A stretch of 64,000 bases of DNA. Origin: Tridacna crocea. Its lineage: Eukaryota > Mollusca > Bivalvia > Cardiida > Cardiidae. Location: contig OX031064.1 in NCBI GenBank assembly GCA_943736015.1, positions 41,343,361-41,407,360 of the forward strand, given 5' to 3'. Under the pieces are notes generated by a model. The model was not told the origin of the DNA, ran no database searches, and saw nothing but the letters and a program-made list of their open reading frames with translations. Positions 54,673 through 64,000 of this stretch are shown here, piece by piece; positions within the stretch are counted from its first letter, which is position 1; every line of letters starts with the position of its first letter. Made by a program: the position numbers and the translations under genes.

Positions 54673-55119
54673 ACCCTTGAAATTGCAACATTTGGGTTTT
54701 TACTAACGACATGAACATTTCATCTCAGTTATTCAGGGGGATAAGGGTTAAACCGGAGCATCTGGAGATATTCTTGACTGAACTACATTTAGACAGTTTA
54801 TGCTCAGTCTTATTTCGGTCGACACTTTTCACAGTTGCACTTCAAGTAATGAAAAGCACTCTATTCGAGAAAAGCAACGAAAAACAACAACAATAAAACA
54901 GTTAAGAGCAGGAAGAAAACATACCGTTTTCTATTACATCAGTAAATGTGTAATTTAAAGCAATTACTTGTAATACAAAAAACATGCGGTTTGAGGCGAC
55001 GCGAATTTATTTTATGGTTACCAGGAGAACGAAACTGCAATAATACACAAATTAATTATTGACGGAATGCTTTTCAATGTTCCTGTTAGTGGTGCTGATA
55101 GTGTTTTATAACATAGACC

Positions 55120-55324
55120 TTAAGCGATTGCTAAACAACAATATTTCAATTGTGACCAAGTCGGAGACATTTGCAGGCGAAAAATTAAATGCAGCTCAGC
55201 GGTTGATTTCTTCTTTTCAGATGGTTGAAAACATTGAAGAAAAAGCAGAAATGCTGGGGCCCACGATATTTCCGAAAGGTATCTTCTTCGGCGTTGTGAA
55301 CTTGGTTGTGTGATAGAGGGTTGA
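55120..55324 (+). mobile_element. Family A-like MITE, degenerate
   Basis: TTAAGCGATTGCTAAACAAC at the left, GTGTGATAGAGGGTTGA at the right, and GAGACATTTGCAGGCGAAAA and GGTTGAAAACATTGAAGAAA inside. The palindrome right arm is gone. Confidence 0.6.
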
Positions 55325-55502
55325 TATTTAGTGTTGATATTTTCGAGTTTACCCTACATTCCATCCTGTTCGGAGACAGCTACCTCCAATTTAGGCGTGT
55401 TTGATTCAACCTTTGTCCTGCTATATAGTACAAATAAAATTTTGAATTCGATAGTAAAATCCAAAATATTGATATTTCAAAGTAACGATTTCGTAAAATA
55501 AT

Positions 55503-55619
55503 ATCTCATTATCGGACAGTGTAGATCTAAGATCGGACTGCACATTCTGAGCAATCTGATCTTGATCTACGCTGTCCGCAAAAGATCAGTCCGTCGCGCT
55601 TAGCAGCCTAGAGTTTAAT
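55503..55619 (+). mobile_element. Family B hairpin repeat
   Basis: CTCATTATCGGACAGTGTAG, GATCGGACTGCACATTCTG / AGCAATCTGATCTTGATC, CTGTCCGCAAAAGATCAG, CGCGCTTAGCAGCCTAGAG and TTTAA. Same layout as 26695-26816. Confidence 0.7.
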
Positions 55620-55624
55620 GTTTG

Positions 55625-56317
55625 CAAGTTCAATTAAGTTTAATCATTTTCTTCAAGTAAAGAGTTATATATGGTAGCCCCTATGAGATTAGATTTTAAT
55701 CATTGTACGAGTACAAAGACATTGAACTGTTTACCATTAACTGCTGAGATTCCATGTAAGCGATTTCAGAAACTCAATGGTTTTTTTTCAGCTCGCCGAC
55801 GCCTTTATCCAGTATTAATTCGAACTGATCGTACAGGTTCTGTGTACGAGTAATACATTTTTTCTTGTAAATTTCAAACCTTTATTTGACAGTGAAAAAT
55901 GAGTAACAGGATAAAATCCCTCGGGATAAAATACCAAGAATGCAAAAATAATGGTCTATGAAACTGTTGTTCGTCATAGAAATATGGCCATTGTTTGCGT
56001 GCTCACCTCATATTTTCTATTGATAGAAATTAATTCGCATGCGGGGGCTTTTCCCTTTTCTTTAGGATGATCTTGGTTCGTACACGGTTATAGGCAGACA
56101 GTGATTCATTAGATCTTGTGATAGCTAATGCATTCGCATTCTATATCTGTTGTTATGTTAAAGTAAATAGGAAATTAGGTTTTGATCGGAGTTTCGTGAA
56201 GATTCAATATTGTGTTGTTCCTATCGTCGTCATCCTCCTCCTCATCATCATCCACCGTCCTCCTTCTCATCATGAGTTGAAACGCTATGGGGATAGCCTT
56301 TTTGTTATCTATATATT
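55625..56317. other. AT-rich stretch with trinucleotide-like run
   Basis: No gene. A CTCCTCATCATCATCC low-complexity run near 56231-56270 inflates the 156-codon frame at 56118-56588, which then reads through a D element. Confidence 0.4.
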
Positions 56318-56509
56318 TGTATCGGCCATGATCAGCCTGCACACTCCCCGCAGGCTTATCCGAAACGACCCTTTCCGTTGTTATGTAATTTTCAATTTAG
56401 CGCAAGTGCCGTGTCGGATCAGCCTGTGCGTACTGCACAGGCTGATCCGAGACGACATTTTCCGCAAATGTCCGAAACCCCCTTTTTCCCGTGTTGTAAG
56501 CCATATATC
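56318..56509 (+). mobile_element. Family D element, left end eroded
   Basis: GATCAGCCTGCACACTCCCC, then the 33-bp palindrome with arms GGATCAGCCTGTGCG / GCACAGGCTGATCC, then CATTTTCCGCAAATGTCCG and TTTTCCCGTGTTGTAAGCCA. Confidence 0.75.
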
Positions 56510-57974
56510 AAACTATCCTTCCCTTGTTTGTGAAAACAGCCATTTTAGAATTTCTTATCTTACACACCTTGGAATATACATTAAGTAACGTCATGTCTTT
56601 TTATAGAACTGTTAGAGATGTGAATCGAACATTACTCATAGAAATTCTAAAGAGTGCGTGTATGGCTTTAAATATTTTGGCTGTAAATTCTCAAAGTATT
56701 TGTATTTGATAGAAAGCATCGTTTGGTTTACAGGTTAAATTTTATTTAATCCGGTCATGCAACAAATGTGATTAAGCTTCCTAAAGGCTTGCATTTTATA
56801 ACATTTTCATAGACTCATTTGATAGAACTTCATCTCAGTATATCTGAGCGACCTGTTACTACATTGTTTCCATAAACTTGATATATCTAAGTAATTTAAC
56901 AACGCCAGTTGGTTTTATTGGACTTCGATGGGTTTTTAAGGTATCTGCTTCAAAATGAATGCCGTAGGGAATACAGAATATGGCCTTTGCCGACGGGAAT
57001 TGAATCTCGGTTTCTTGGAAGTTCATATTTTGGTGAAGCACTCGTGAAAGTACTTTTCCAGAATGTTAATTTCAATAGAACTCACTCTATGTCACCTTAG
57101 CTTATATTTGAATAAATATCTAAGAATAACTAGACAAAATGGTTTTTATGGTGACATCATTATTTGGTGACTTTCTCATTGATATCATGTATCCAAGGAG
57201 ATGAACCGAAGCCTCCTTTTTGCCAGTGTTTATTTGTACCAACTTAAAGGAGAAATATACTCATAGTCTCTGGGGAATACAAACATAAACAAGAGTGTCT
57301 TTGCATTTAAAACAGGAATAAGTCTAAAAGAAATCATCATTATCTAAAGTAAGAAGAAATCAGATTCGAGAAAAAGGAACCAGTATCCGGAAGTTAATGG
57401 GAGAACTATTTTAATGTACCGGAAGTTAGAAACTCCCATGGTTATTTCAGTCACGCGAAGAAGCGTTCTACTAGTTCAACTTATTTCCTTCATGCAGATT
57501 TTTTAGGACCAGAGCTCATCAAAAATACTTTTCACATTTTATAACAATTTAAGAATTTCTCATGATCAACAATTTCTGTTCGGTTATTATTAAATGAAAT
57601 CCCATCTCTCATTCACATGTGTTACAGTGCAACTTGTCTTTATTTTCTTTTCGTCATTTCATTTGCTCTATTCCGAGACTTTCACGAGTTCTAGGGAAGA
57701 AGCCACTAATGCTGTGATTTAATTACATAGAAAGTGATAGCTTGGGGACTTGTAACGTAGAATGATCCATTCATTCTAGATTCAAATTGGCGATTCAACG
57801 CTATATACACTACACCACAAAGATAAAGATGCTTTTTACATTTACTCTGCTATGAATTGTTCGACGAGAGAAAAATTAATTTTCCTTCATTTGGTAAAAC
57901 TCCTTGTGATATTAACTTTTAAGTCACCTGTATCTCGTCACACACGAATGCAGAAGCTATTCGTTTGTAAATGA
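56510..57974. other. Unique AT-rich DNA
   Basis: No gene or shared repeat recognised. Confidence 0.4.
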
Positions 57975-58070
57975 CACATGATCCGTGAAAAGGGGGTTGA
58001 ATGCAGCTGCAAAGATGAATCGACGCCGGTCAGCCCCCAGTCTGCGAAGGTTGACCTGGGCTGAAACTAT
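57975..58070 (-). mobile_element. Family C fragment, inverted
   Basis: CCGTGAAAAGGGGGTTGAAT, GATGAATCGACGCCGGTCAG and GGTTGACCTGGGCTGAAAC are the family landmarks on the minus strand. Confidence 0.65.
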
Positions 58071-58174
58071 AAGCTATTGGTGGATTTCCTGTATGTCAAT
58101 GGACAAGTCTATCTCATGATTATGTCAATTGTGAGACAATCAACTTAATTGATCCGTAATCATTCGATGCATTC

Positions 58175-59097
58175 TTCATTTGTAGACTGACCTGGGCCCA
58201 ATCTTTTTTATTTGCAGACTGACCTGGGTCCAATCCTTTTTTGTTTATTTGCTTGTTTATTTACAGACTGACCTGGGTCCAATCCTTTTTTATTTGCAGA
58301 CTGACCTAGGTCCAGTTCTTTTTTGTTTATTTGCAGACTGACCTGGGTCCAATCCCTGTTTGTTTGTTACTTACAGACTGACCTGGGTCCAATCCTTTTT
58401 TATTTGCAGACTGACCTAGGTCCAGTCCTTTTTTGTTTATTTACAGACTGACCTGGGTCCAATCCTTTTTTATTTGCAGACTGACTTGGGTCCAATCCTT
58501 TTTTATTTGCAGACTGACCGGGGTCCAGTTCTTTTTTGTTTATTTGCAGACTGACCTGGGTCCAATCCCTGTTTGTTTGTTACTTACAGACTGACCTTGG
58601 TCCAATCCTTTTTTATTTGCAGACTGACCTAGGTCCAGTCCTTTTTTGTTTATTTACAGACTGACCTGGGTCCAATCCTTTTTTATTTGCAGACTGACTT
58701 GGGTCCAATCCTTTTTTATTTACAGACTGACCGGGGTCCAATCCTTTTTTATTTGCAGACTGACCTAGGTCCAGTTCTTTTTTGTTTATTTACAGACTGA
58801 CCTTGGTCCAATCCTTTTTTATTTGCAAACTGACCTGGGTCCAGTTCTTTTTTGTTTATTTGCAGACTGACCTGGGTCCAATCCCTGTTTGTTTGTTACT
58901 TACAGACTGACCGGGGTTCAATCCTTTTTTATTTGCAGACTGACCCAGGTCCAGTCCTTTTTTGTTTATTTACTCAGTGACCTGGGTCCAATCTTTTTTT
59001 ATTTACAGACTGGCCCAGGTCCAGTCCTTTTTTGTTTATTTACTCAGTGACCTGGGTCCAATCTTTTTTTGCAGATGCATGAAGTCCTATTTTCACA
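58175..59097 (+). repeat. Large minisatellite derived from family C
   Basis: About 25 units of GCAGACTGACCTGGGTCCAA plus CCTTTTTTATTT or CCTTTTTTGTTTATTT (about 31-37 bp), with CCCTGTTTGTTTGTTACTTA variants. A higher-order block beginning CAGTTCTTTTTTGTTTATTT recurs at 58313 and 58526 (213 bp apart) and again at 58842. The array ends in GCAGATGCATGAAGTCC and TTTTCACAGAACACTAC, the normal right part of family C, so it grew inside such an element. Confidence 0.9.
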
Positions 59098-59114
59098 GAA
59101 CACTACTTACAATA

Positions 59115-59386
59115 TGATGGCTTACAATACGCAAAAAGGGACATTCTGACATTTGCGTAAAGTGTCGTTTCTGATCAACCTGCGCAGTCCGCGCTGACCG
59201 ATCCGAAACGACTATTTCCGTTTTTACGTAACGTATTTTTTCTATTATGCGCACGTCTACTGAAGGACAAAATCTAAAGTAATCGTAAAGTGTCGTGTCA
59301 GATTAGCCTGCGCGGACTGCACAGGCTAATCCGAGACGTCATCTTACGCAATTGTCCGAATGTCCCTTTTCGCTTGTTATTTACAA
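59115..59386 (+). mobile_element. Family D element, near-complete
   Basis: TGGCTTACAATACGCAAAAA, GACATTTGCGTAAAGTGTCG at the left; CATCTTACGCAATTGTCCG and TCCCTTTTCGCTTGTTATTT at the right. Inner CCTGCGCAGTCCGCGCTGAC and GATTAGCCTGCGCGGACTGC are inverted relatives. Confidence 0.85.
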
Positions 59387-59810
59387 TAAATTATATTGCT
59401 TTCCAACCCTGAATTTTACGATTACGTGTTTCAACGGACCTGCTGGAGGAGAAAGCCTGTTGAAAAAAAAATGAGAAAAAAAGGGGGAAAAAAAAAGAAC
59501 GAAATGCTTGTTTGTTGTTTGTAAATGAATTCAATATGGATTATTCTATCACTATAAGATAATTATACAGAATAACACGTCTTTTTTTATTTTTTACAAA
59601 AAAAGCGCCAATTTTCCATACACAAGAAGCAGATTCGTATCCAAACAAAATATTTAAAACAATTAAATATGATCAACGCTCTTACAAGAGGGAGTTTGAT
59701 ACATCTTCGTAATGTATTTTACTAAGTAAGTCATCATTGCATTATCACCGAGCCTTAGAATCCAATTTTTCTACAAACCGGCAGTAGTAAATTGGTCCTT
59801 TCATTCACAG

Positions 59811-59932
59811 AAAATTTACAAATGACAAAGAGTTTGGACCGGGTCAACCTCCGTGGACTGTGCAGATAGACATAGATCGATAGCTTTTGCAGATGCAATA
59901 GGTATAAGACCCTTTATTCACAGAGCAGAACA
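59811..59932 (+). mobile_element. Family C fragment
   Basis: ACCGGGTCAACCTCCGTGGA, GCTTTTGCAGATGCAATAGG and CCCTTTATTCACAGAGCAG in family order. Confidence 0.6.
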
Positions 59933-59976
59933 ATTTATAGAGGGAAAGAAATACAAAGAAAACTTTTCGGAATTCT

Positions 59977-60176
59977 CGGCACGTATTCACCGAGCATTCT
60001 TAAGAACATTCTTTGTCTTGTTCTCCTAGATTTTCCAGGTTTGAAAGGAACACAGCTTCTGATTGGCTAAACCATTCGGTTTAGCCAATCAGAAGTTGTG
60101 TTACTTTCAAATGTAGAAAATTCTGGAGAATAAGACAAAGAATAGTCTTAAGAATGGTTGGTGAATATAGGCCCTG
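59977..60176. mobile_element. Family P hairpin MITE, best copy
   Basis: GCACGTATTCACCGAGCATT at the left, AATGGTTGGTGAATATAGGC at the right, and nearly continuous pairing to the centre CTGATTGGCTAAACCATTCG / GGTTTAGCCAATCAG. The whole 200 bp can fold as a single hairpin. Confidence 0.85.
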
Positions 60177-60343
60177 GATTAGATAAATGTGATACTGTCA
60201 TTATTCAATTGGTGTCGTCATATCATCTCGCTACTGCAAACAAATCACTTGAAGACATAGCTTTTAGGCGTAAAGTTTCCTATGTTCAAAACGTTAAGAA
60301 CTGTTTAACTCCAATAGCTCTAGAGAAGTACTTACATTATTGA
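60158..60343 (+). other. 61-codon frame partly in repeat, rejected as gene
   Basis: Its start lies in the right end of the P element; no domain, no splice signals of note. Confidence 0.3.
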
Positions 60344-60541
60344 TTCCTGACGACAAAATTACTACAGCTAAATATGGTCATAAATCAACAGCAGTCACAC
60401 GTGAAATAGGATTTGAAAGCGTCTCATGCTGAAACACATAAGAATTGATTTTTTTACCATGTTGCTTGATTCATTCCACTATTGTCCGGCTATTTCTATA
60501 ATCACTGTATTTCCTCACAGACTATGTTTTGTTAAACTTGT

Positions 60542-60727
60542 TGAACTTGAATACCGTTCTAAGAATTTAAAAAAATGGTTGATCGAAACGTAATCTGGGT
60601 CCGTAATTTCTAACCAACCGTCTTAGTCTCATTCTCCTTTTTTTAAAAAATCTATTAAGTAACATTTTCTCTATCTAAAGTAAGACTAGAAATGAAAGTA
60701 AGAATGGTAAAATAATACGGCCCTGGT
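60542..60727. mobile_element. Family P hairpin MITE, degenerate
   Basis: CTGGGTCCGTAATTTCTAAC and TAAGAATGGTAAAATAATAC with GGCCCTGG keep the end pattern; the central palindrome is largely lost. Confidence 0.45.
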
Positions 60728-61084
60728 TGCCTTTAAAACCCATTATGCCCCGGAACAAGTTTATATAAATGGTTCTGAAAATGATAAGGTATCGAAGTGA
60801 CATTGGCATTCGAGACATACGAATATTTCTGGTGCTTTGGAGCAGCGTGAGAAAAATTGATATGAAGTGACGTCATGCTATGTACAATAAGTCGCCAGAT
60901 GCTGTTCCATGTCTCCACCCTCCGTTATTTTATCAATGAATGTCTCTTGAAGTAAACAAGTCGCCACTTTCCGTTACTCGACCACGGGAAAGAAAAAAAA
61001 ATCCAAAGTAATTGCCGATATATTCGACTCTTTTTGACAAAAATTGACAACTTTGAAACTATTTGAAATGTTACCAGTAAACAT

Positions 61085-61290
61085 TATTACGGGAGACTAC
61101 TCTTCCATGCATGGCTTTGTCCCGATTTAAATACAATACCTAACAACTGTGTTGGAAAAACATATCTTTGGCTCAGTGGTTAAGGAATTTGCCTTTCGTC
61201 CGAGCGGTCTAGAGTTCGAATCCTTCCCGGTCCCTTATCTCTGTAATGCATTTGTTCATTTGCTTCTTTGTTAAGGACTTTGTTCGAAGA
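61085..61290 (+). mobile_element. tRNA-derived SINE (family H), copy 4
   Basis: Leader GGGAGACTACTCTTCCATGC and GATTTAAATACAATACCTAA, A box TGGCTCAGTGGTTAAGG (61171), B box AGTTCGAATCC (61212), and body GCATTTGTTCATTTGCTTC, TTAAGGACTTTGTTCGAAG. The best preserved polymerase III promoter of the four H copies. Confidence 0.8.
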
Positions 61291-61712
61291 TGATAGATCT
61301 ATATAACTCATGTGTCTCTTCTTCAGCGTGAACATTAGTTTAAAAAAAAAATAGCCGATGTTGCTTTGGAAATGGGACTGGAGGTGGGTGGAGTAATATT
61401 CAGAACAGTCAACGCGACTGCGACTCACTAATGCCTGACGATACATTCGTTAGCTTTTGTCATTTGAAAGGGAGACAATATATTACTAAAACGGTACAGG
61501 TTTTTTTCATGTTATGTTTGATGCCTTAATTTTTACTGAAATTTTGAATATTTATGTTTACCGACCGGGGCAGTTACGTTTTGTTGTGGTTAGAATTTGG
61601 AACAACCATGGTCGATTTCAAAGCAATATTATCTCCATCCAGTTTTACACACTAAGCATTAACTTGGTTTCCTTTGATTAAAGGTTGGTTATTTTATAAT
61701 CGAAATAACCCT

Positions 61713-61861
61713 CTGTCTATAGTGATTTATCGTTCAATAAATCACATTGTGAATTATGAGGCACAATGGATAAACCACTCTGGCTGTCACCTTCCCCGAC
61801 TATGTATTGTGACTGATAACTGAAAGTCGTGGTTTATTGAACGATAAACCACGATAGAAAG
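61713..61861. mobile_element. Small MITE with palindromic terminal repeats
   Basis: The left end TCTATAGTGATTTATCG, TTCAATAAATCAC and the right end GTGGTTTATTGAACG, ATAAACCACGATAGA are inverted copies. Each terminal repeat is itself palindromic (GTGGTTTAT...ATAAACCAC). Confidence 0.7.
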
Positions 61862-61890
61862 ACGATTATTTCTTAATTAAGGGAGTCTAG

Positions 61891-61935
61891 GGAAATGTTA
61901 TTAAGCGAGCCTTTGGTGAGCTTAATAACATTTTT
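61891..61935. repeat. Short hairpin, 14-bp arms
   Basis: AAATGTTATTAAGC and GCTTAATAACATTT around a 13-nt loop, followed by a T run and CTCGACCAATTTAACAAAG. A decayed relative lies at 63070-63140 (AAAATGATAATGAGC ... GCTTAATTACATATTTT and CACGAGTTTAATAAA). Confidence 0.7.
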
Positions 61936-63602
61936 TTTCTCGACCAATTTAACAAAGTTTTCTCTTAAACAATATTTCACAAATTATAGATCAGAAGACG
62001 CAAAACAATCTTTTGATGCAGCAATAATACAGGATTGAATCACGTGTTAGAGGTCGTCAACATTCGCAGAGGCCTGAAAAATGCTTTAACGCCCGAGTGC
62101 TATTTTGAGGGCCCCTGCGAATTTTAACGACCGAAAAAAAAAAAGTGAATTGATGCTATTATTGCATAAAGTAAAGGTATTTTAACAATAGTTTGCAAAA
62201 ATAGCAAAAATATATCCACAGAAATGCAAATAAGCTAACTTCAAATGTACTGTATCTAAGAGGGTCGAAACCAGAAGTCGGCGAAGAAGTTTTTATTACG
62301 AGCAGAGAAGGGCCGTTAGTCCTGTATGTCAATTTTGATTCTCTCGGTGTAAAATTCACTTCTACTGATTTTAATACAAAGTGGACTTATGTTGGATAAA
62401 CTTGCACACGTTTGGTCGATTACAACTAGGATAGATAAGTGGATATGAATTTCCGTAACTGAAAGACGACAGATGATTCATTTGATCTACATCAGGCGAG
62501 GCGGACTAATCACGTTAAAAAATGAGTGGGATGTAGCTTGTATAGCGTACATTTCACGGGTGAATTTTTGTTCAGATCTCGATTAAACTGAGATCCTGTG
62601 TAAAATTTTGTTCGTGGTGTACTGATACTACCAAAGACATGCCTTGGACAGGATCTAATATGATACAAATTACTACAGTTTGATGGTCGGAGTCTAGGGA
62701 AAATCTGACAAGGACAAACGTTGTTTACAAGGCAGGCCCGAATAGAAGATATTTATAGTACAAAGCCGGGCGTTAACGGCGCGTGAACATACCGATTACT
62801 GCAGTTTTCTTCCGTTAACGCCCGCTTTTTACTCGTTAATATATGCTTATAACGGCCAGAAAAGGTAAATCTTATGCAATAATTAAAAAAAAAAAAAAAA
62901 AACACACACATATTCACTTCTATGACATACGCACGAAACGACGTCAAAAGATGACGTCAGAAATTTATGATATCAAACTTAATATGAGATAAGAAAATGC
63001 GTTATATGTATATTAAACTGAAAACAAGGGAGGTTATGAGATAAACAGTTTAAGAAATAGATCGGTAGGAAAATGATAATGAGCACAGCCTCTTGATAGC
63101 TTAATTACATATTTTTTTTTACACGAGTTTAATAAAATCGTATTTCAGAAGCCAACGAATTTCAAATTCTTTTATGACACAACAGTATCGCGCGAATTAT
63201 TGTAACAATATACAAAATTATGCATGCAGAAACTGGAATTCCCATAGAAAACAAACTGGATTTACTCTTCTGAGAGATGTATAAAATGGTGTAAAATATG
63301 ACGTTATACAATTCTTATCTTGACAAAAAAAGGTGTAATGGTCAAATTACTTTGAAAGCACAAAAGGTTACGTGATTTAAAGTGAAATCAGGTGTAAGTT
63401 TTAAAATGTTGATAGAATGAAAGTACTGTGTGAAAAGGAGAACCTGTTCTTATCGAGAAATGTTCCCATTGATCAGTATATTTAAAGTGACCTGCCGTAA
63501 CGTTATCTGCTGGGTTACAGAATCAAATCTCACTATCACTGACAAATCTGCATATTTTATATGTTTTCAATATGAACGTGTGTATAATTGTGTCTGGCAA
63601 GT
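61936..63602. other. AT-rich stretch with one GC-rich hairpin
   Basis: No gene recognised. AAGCCGGGCGTTAACGG (62762-62778) and CCGTTAACGCCCGCTTT (62812-62828) form a hairpin; poly-A run at about 62884. Confidence 0.5.
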
Positions 63603-63830
63603 GTAAACTGTTTACCAAACGACAGAATTTTGGACTCTTCTAAATCCAAAGCAGTTACAGGCGACAAATAAAATACGGCTCAAAAGATCCAAACTATTGT
63701 GGAAATGTAGAAAACATTATTGGAAATGAAGAACATGCCGGCAATCAGCGTTTCCTCCTATCTCACACTGTTTTTCTAAAGTCTTGTTTCTCTAGTTCGG
63801 TTAAACTATTGATTGTCTGGAAAAGAGTAA
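63603..63830 (+). mobile_element. Family A MITE, degenerate
   Basis: GTAAACTGTTTACCAAACGA to CTGGAAAAGAGTAAAA. TTTTGGACTCTTCTAAATCC and CAGTTACAGGCGACAAATAA follow A order. Palindrome decayed (GAAGAACATGCCGGCAATC / AGCGTTTCCTCC). Both TTAA sites lost. Confidence 0.7.
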
Positions 63831-64000
63831 AAAGCTCCACTTCTAATGCTCTATCAAGCTTCATATATGCATCAACACTTTTCCGCCAAACATCAACAGT
63901 TCTATTGGATTGGGTAAACGTTTTACATACAAAATATAAACCAGAACCGTGAACATTTAAATGTGACCCAAGTGTTCACGAGTCAGAAAAGATCTATCAA

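Noticed and set aside
56118..56588. 156-codon frame, second longest among those seen
   Set aside because: It crosses a low-complexity CTC/ATC run and then reads through a family D repeat.
1..64000. CRISPR array, bacterial operon or phage region
   Set aside because: Tandem arrays here have no repeat-spacer alternation, and there are no bacterial-type genes; the DNA is animal nuclear sequence.

Overview
This is a stretch of nuclear DNA from an animal, most likely a bivalve mollusc or a close lophotrochozoan relative. The evidence is AT-rich DNA with no dense gene packing, no bacterial operons and no long reading frames. It also carries several tRNA-derived SINEs, including two whose 3' parts have the 'GGCGTTAAAC...' or 'GCGGCGTAAAAC' type of tail common in molluscan SINEs. 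Everything else is dominated by short hairpin-forming repeats. The species call is an inference from repeat style only.

I find no intact multi-exon gene. The best coding candidates are a single 3'-terminal-looking exon on the minus strand (8852-9151), an unrecognised 98-codon frame on the minus strand (22857-23153), and a protein-like but rearranged insert (45661-46117). Most other reading frames lie across repeats and are by-products of them.

The main content is an ecosystem of non-autonomous elements. I use provisional letters. A: a ~205-235 bp MITE with piggyBac-like ends (TTAA duplicated target, then CCCTTTACC) and a ~65 bp central palindrome; about 29 whole, broken or degenerate copies. 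B: a ~100-120 bp element with a GATCAGACTGCAC hairpin. C: an element carrying GGTCAGCCTGCG and GCAGATGCATTAAGCC motifs. D: a ~230-270 bp element with ATTTGCGTAAAGTGTCG ends. E: a ~525-560 bp element (AAAGGTGG...CCACCTTT) also at TTAA; four copies. G: a ~450-500 bp module with YY1-like and CRE-like motifs and a palindromic tail. H, K and L: tRNA-derived SINEs. M: a ~450 bp two-hairpin element. N: a GGGCCCAGTTG element. P: a GGGCCCGTATTCACC hairpin element.

Layout: 1-275 SINE H; 1.9-2.2 kb a 71-bp tandem array; 4.3-6.5 kb two different ~160-bp arrays, the second sitting inside an A element; 6.5-12.1 kb a dense cluster of A copies around N, M and the candidate exon; 12.4 kb SINE L; 13-17 kb sparse; 17.2-19.3 kb more ~160-bp arrays; 19.5-20.7 kb D, a perfect 36-bp-arm palindrome, and C broken by E; 20.7-28.7 kb mostly unique AT-rich DNA with a second M; 28.7-32.6 kb hairpin, tandem duplication, SINE K and A; 33.4-35.9 kb a pair of ~98-bp inverted repeats 2.3 kb apart; 36-45 kb E and G copies, a ~586-bp near-palindrome, and a ~1.2-kb tandem duplication that preserves an empty and a filled TTAA site; 45-52 kb A copies, C, D and the protein-like insert; 52-64 kb G, D, P, a large minisatellite grown from a C element, small hairpins and decayed A copies.

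No genes act together here in a pathway. What the window records is repeat biology: TTAA-targeting elements inserting into each other and into a recent duplication, and palindromes and tandem arrays growing inside short elements.
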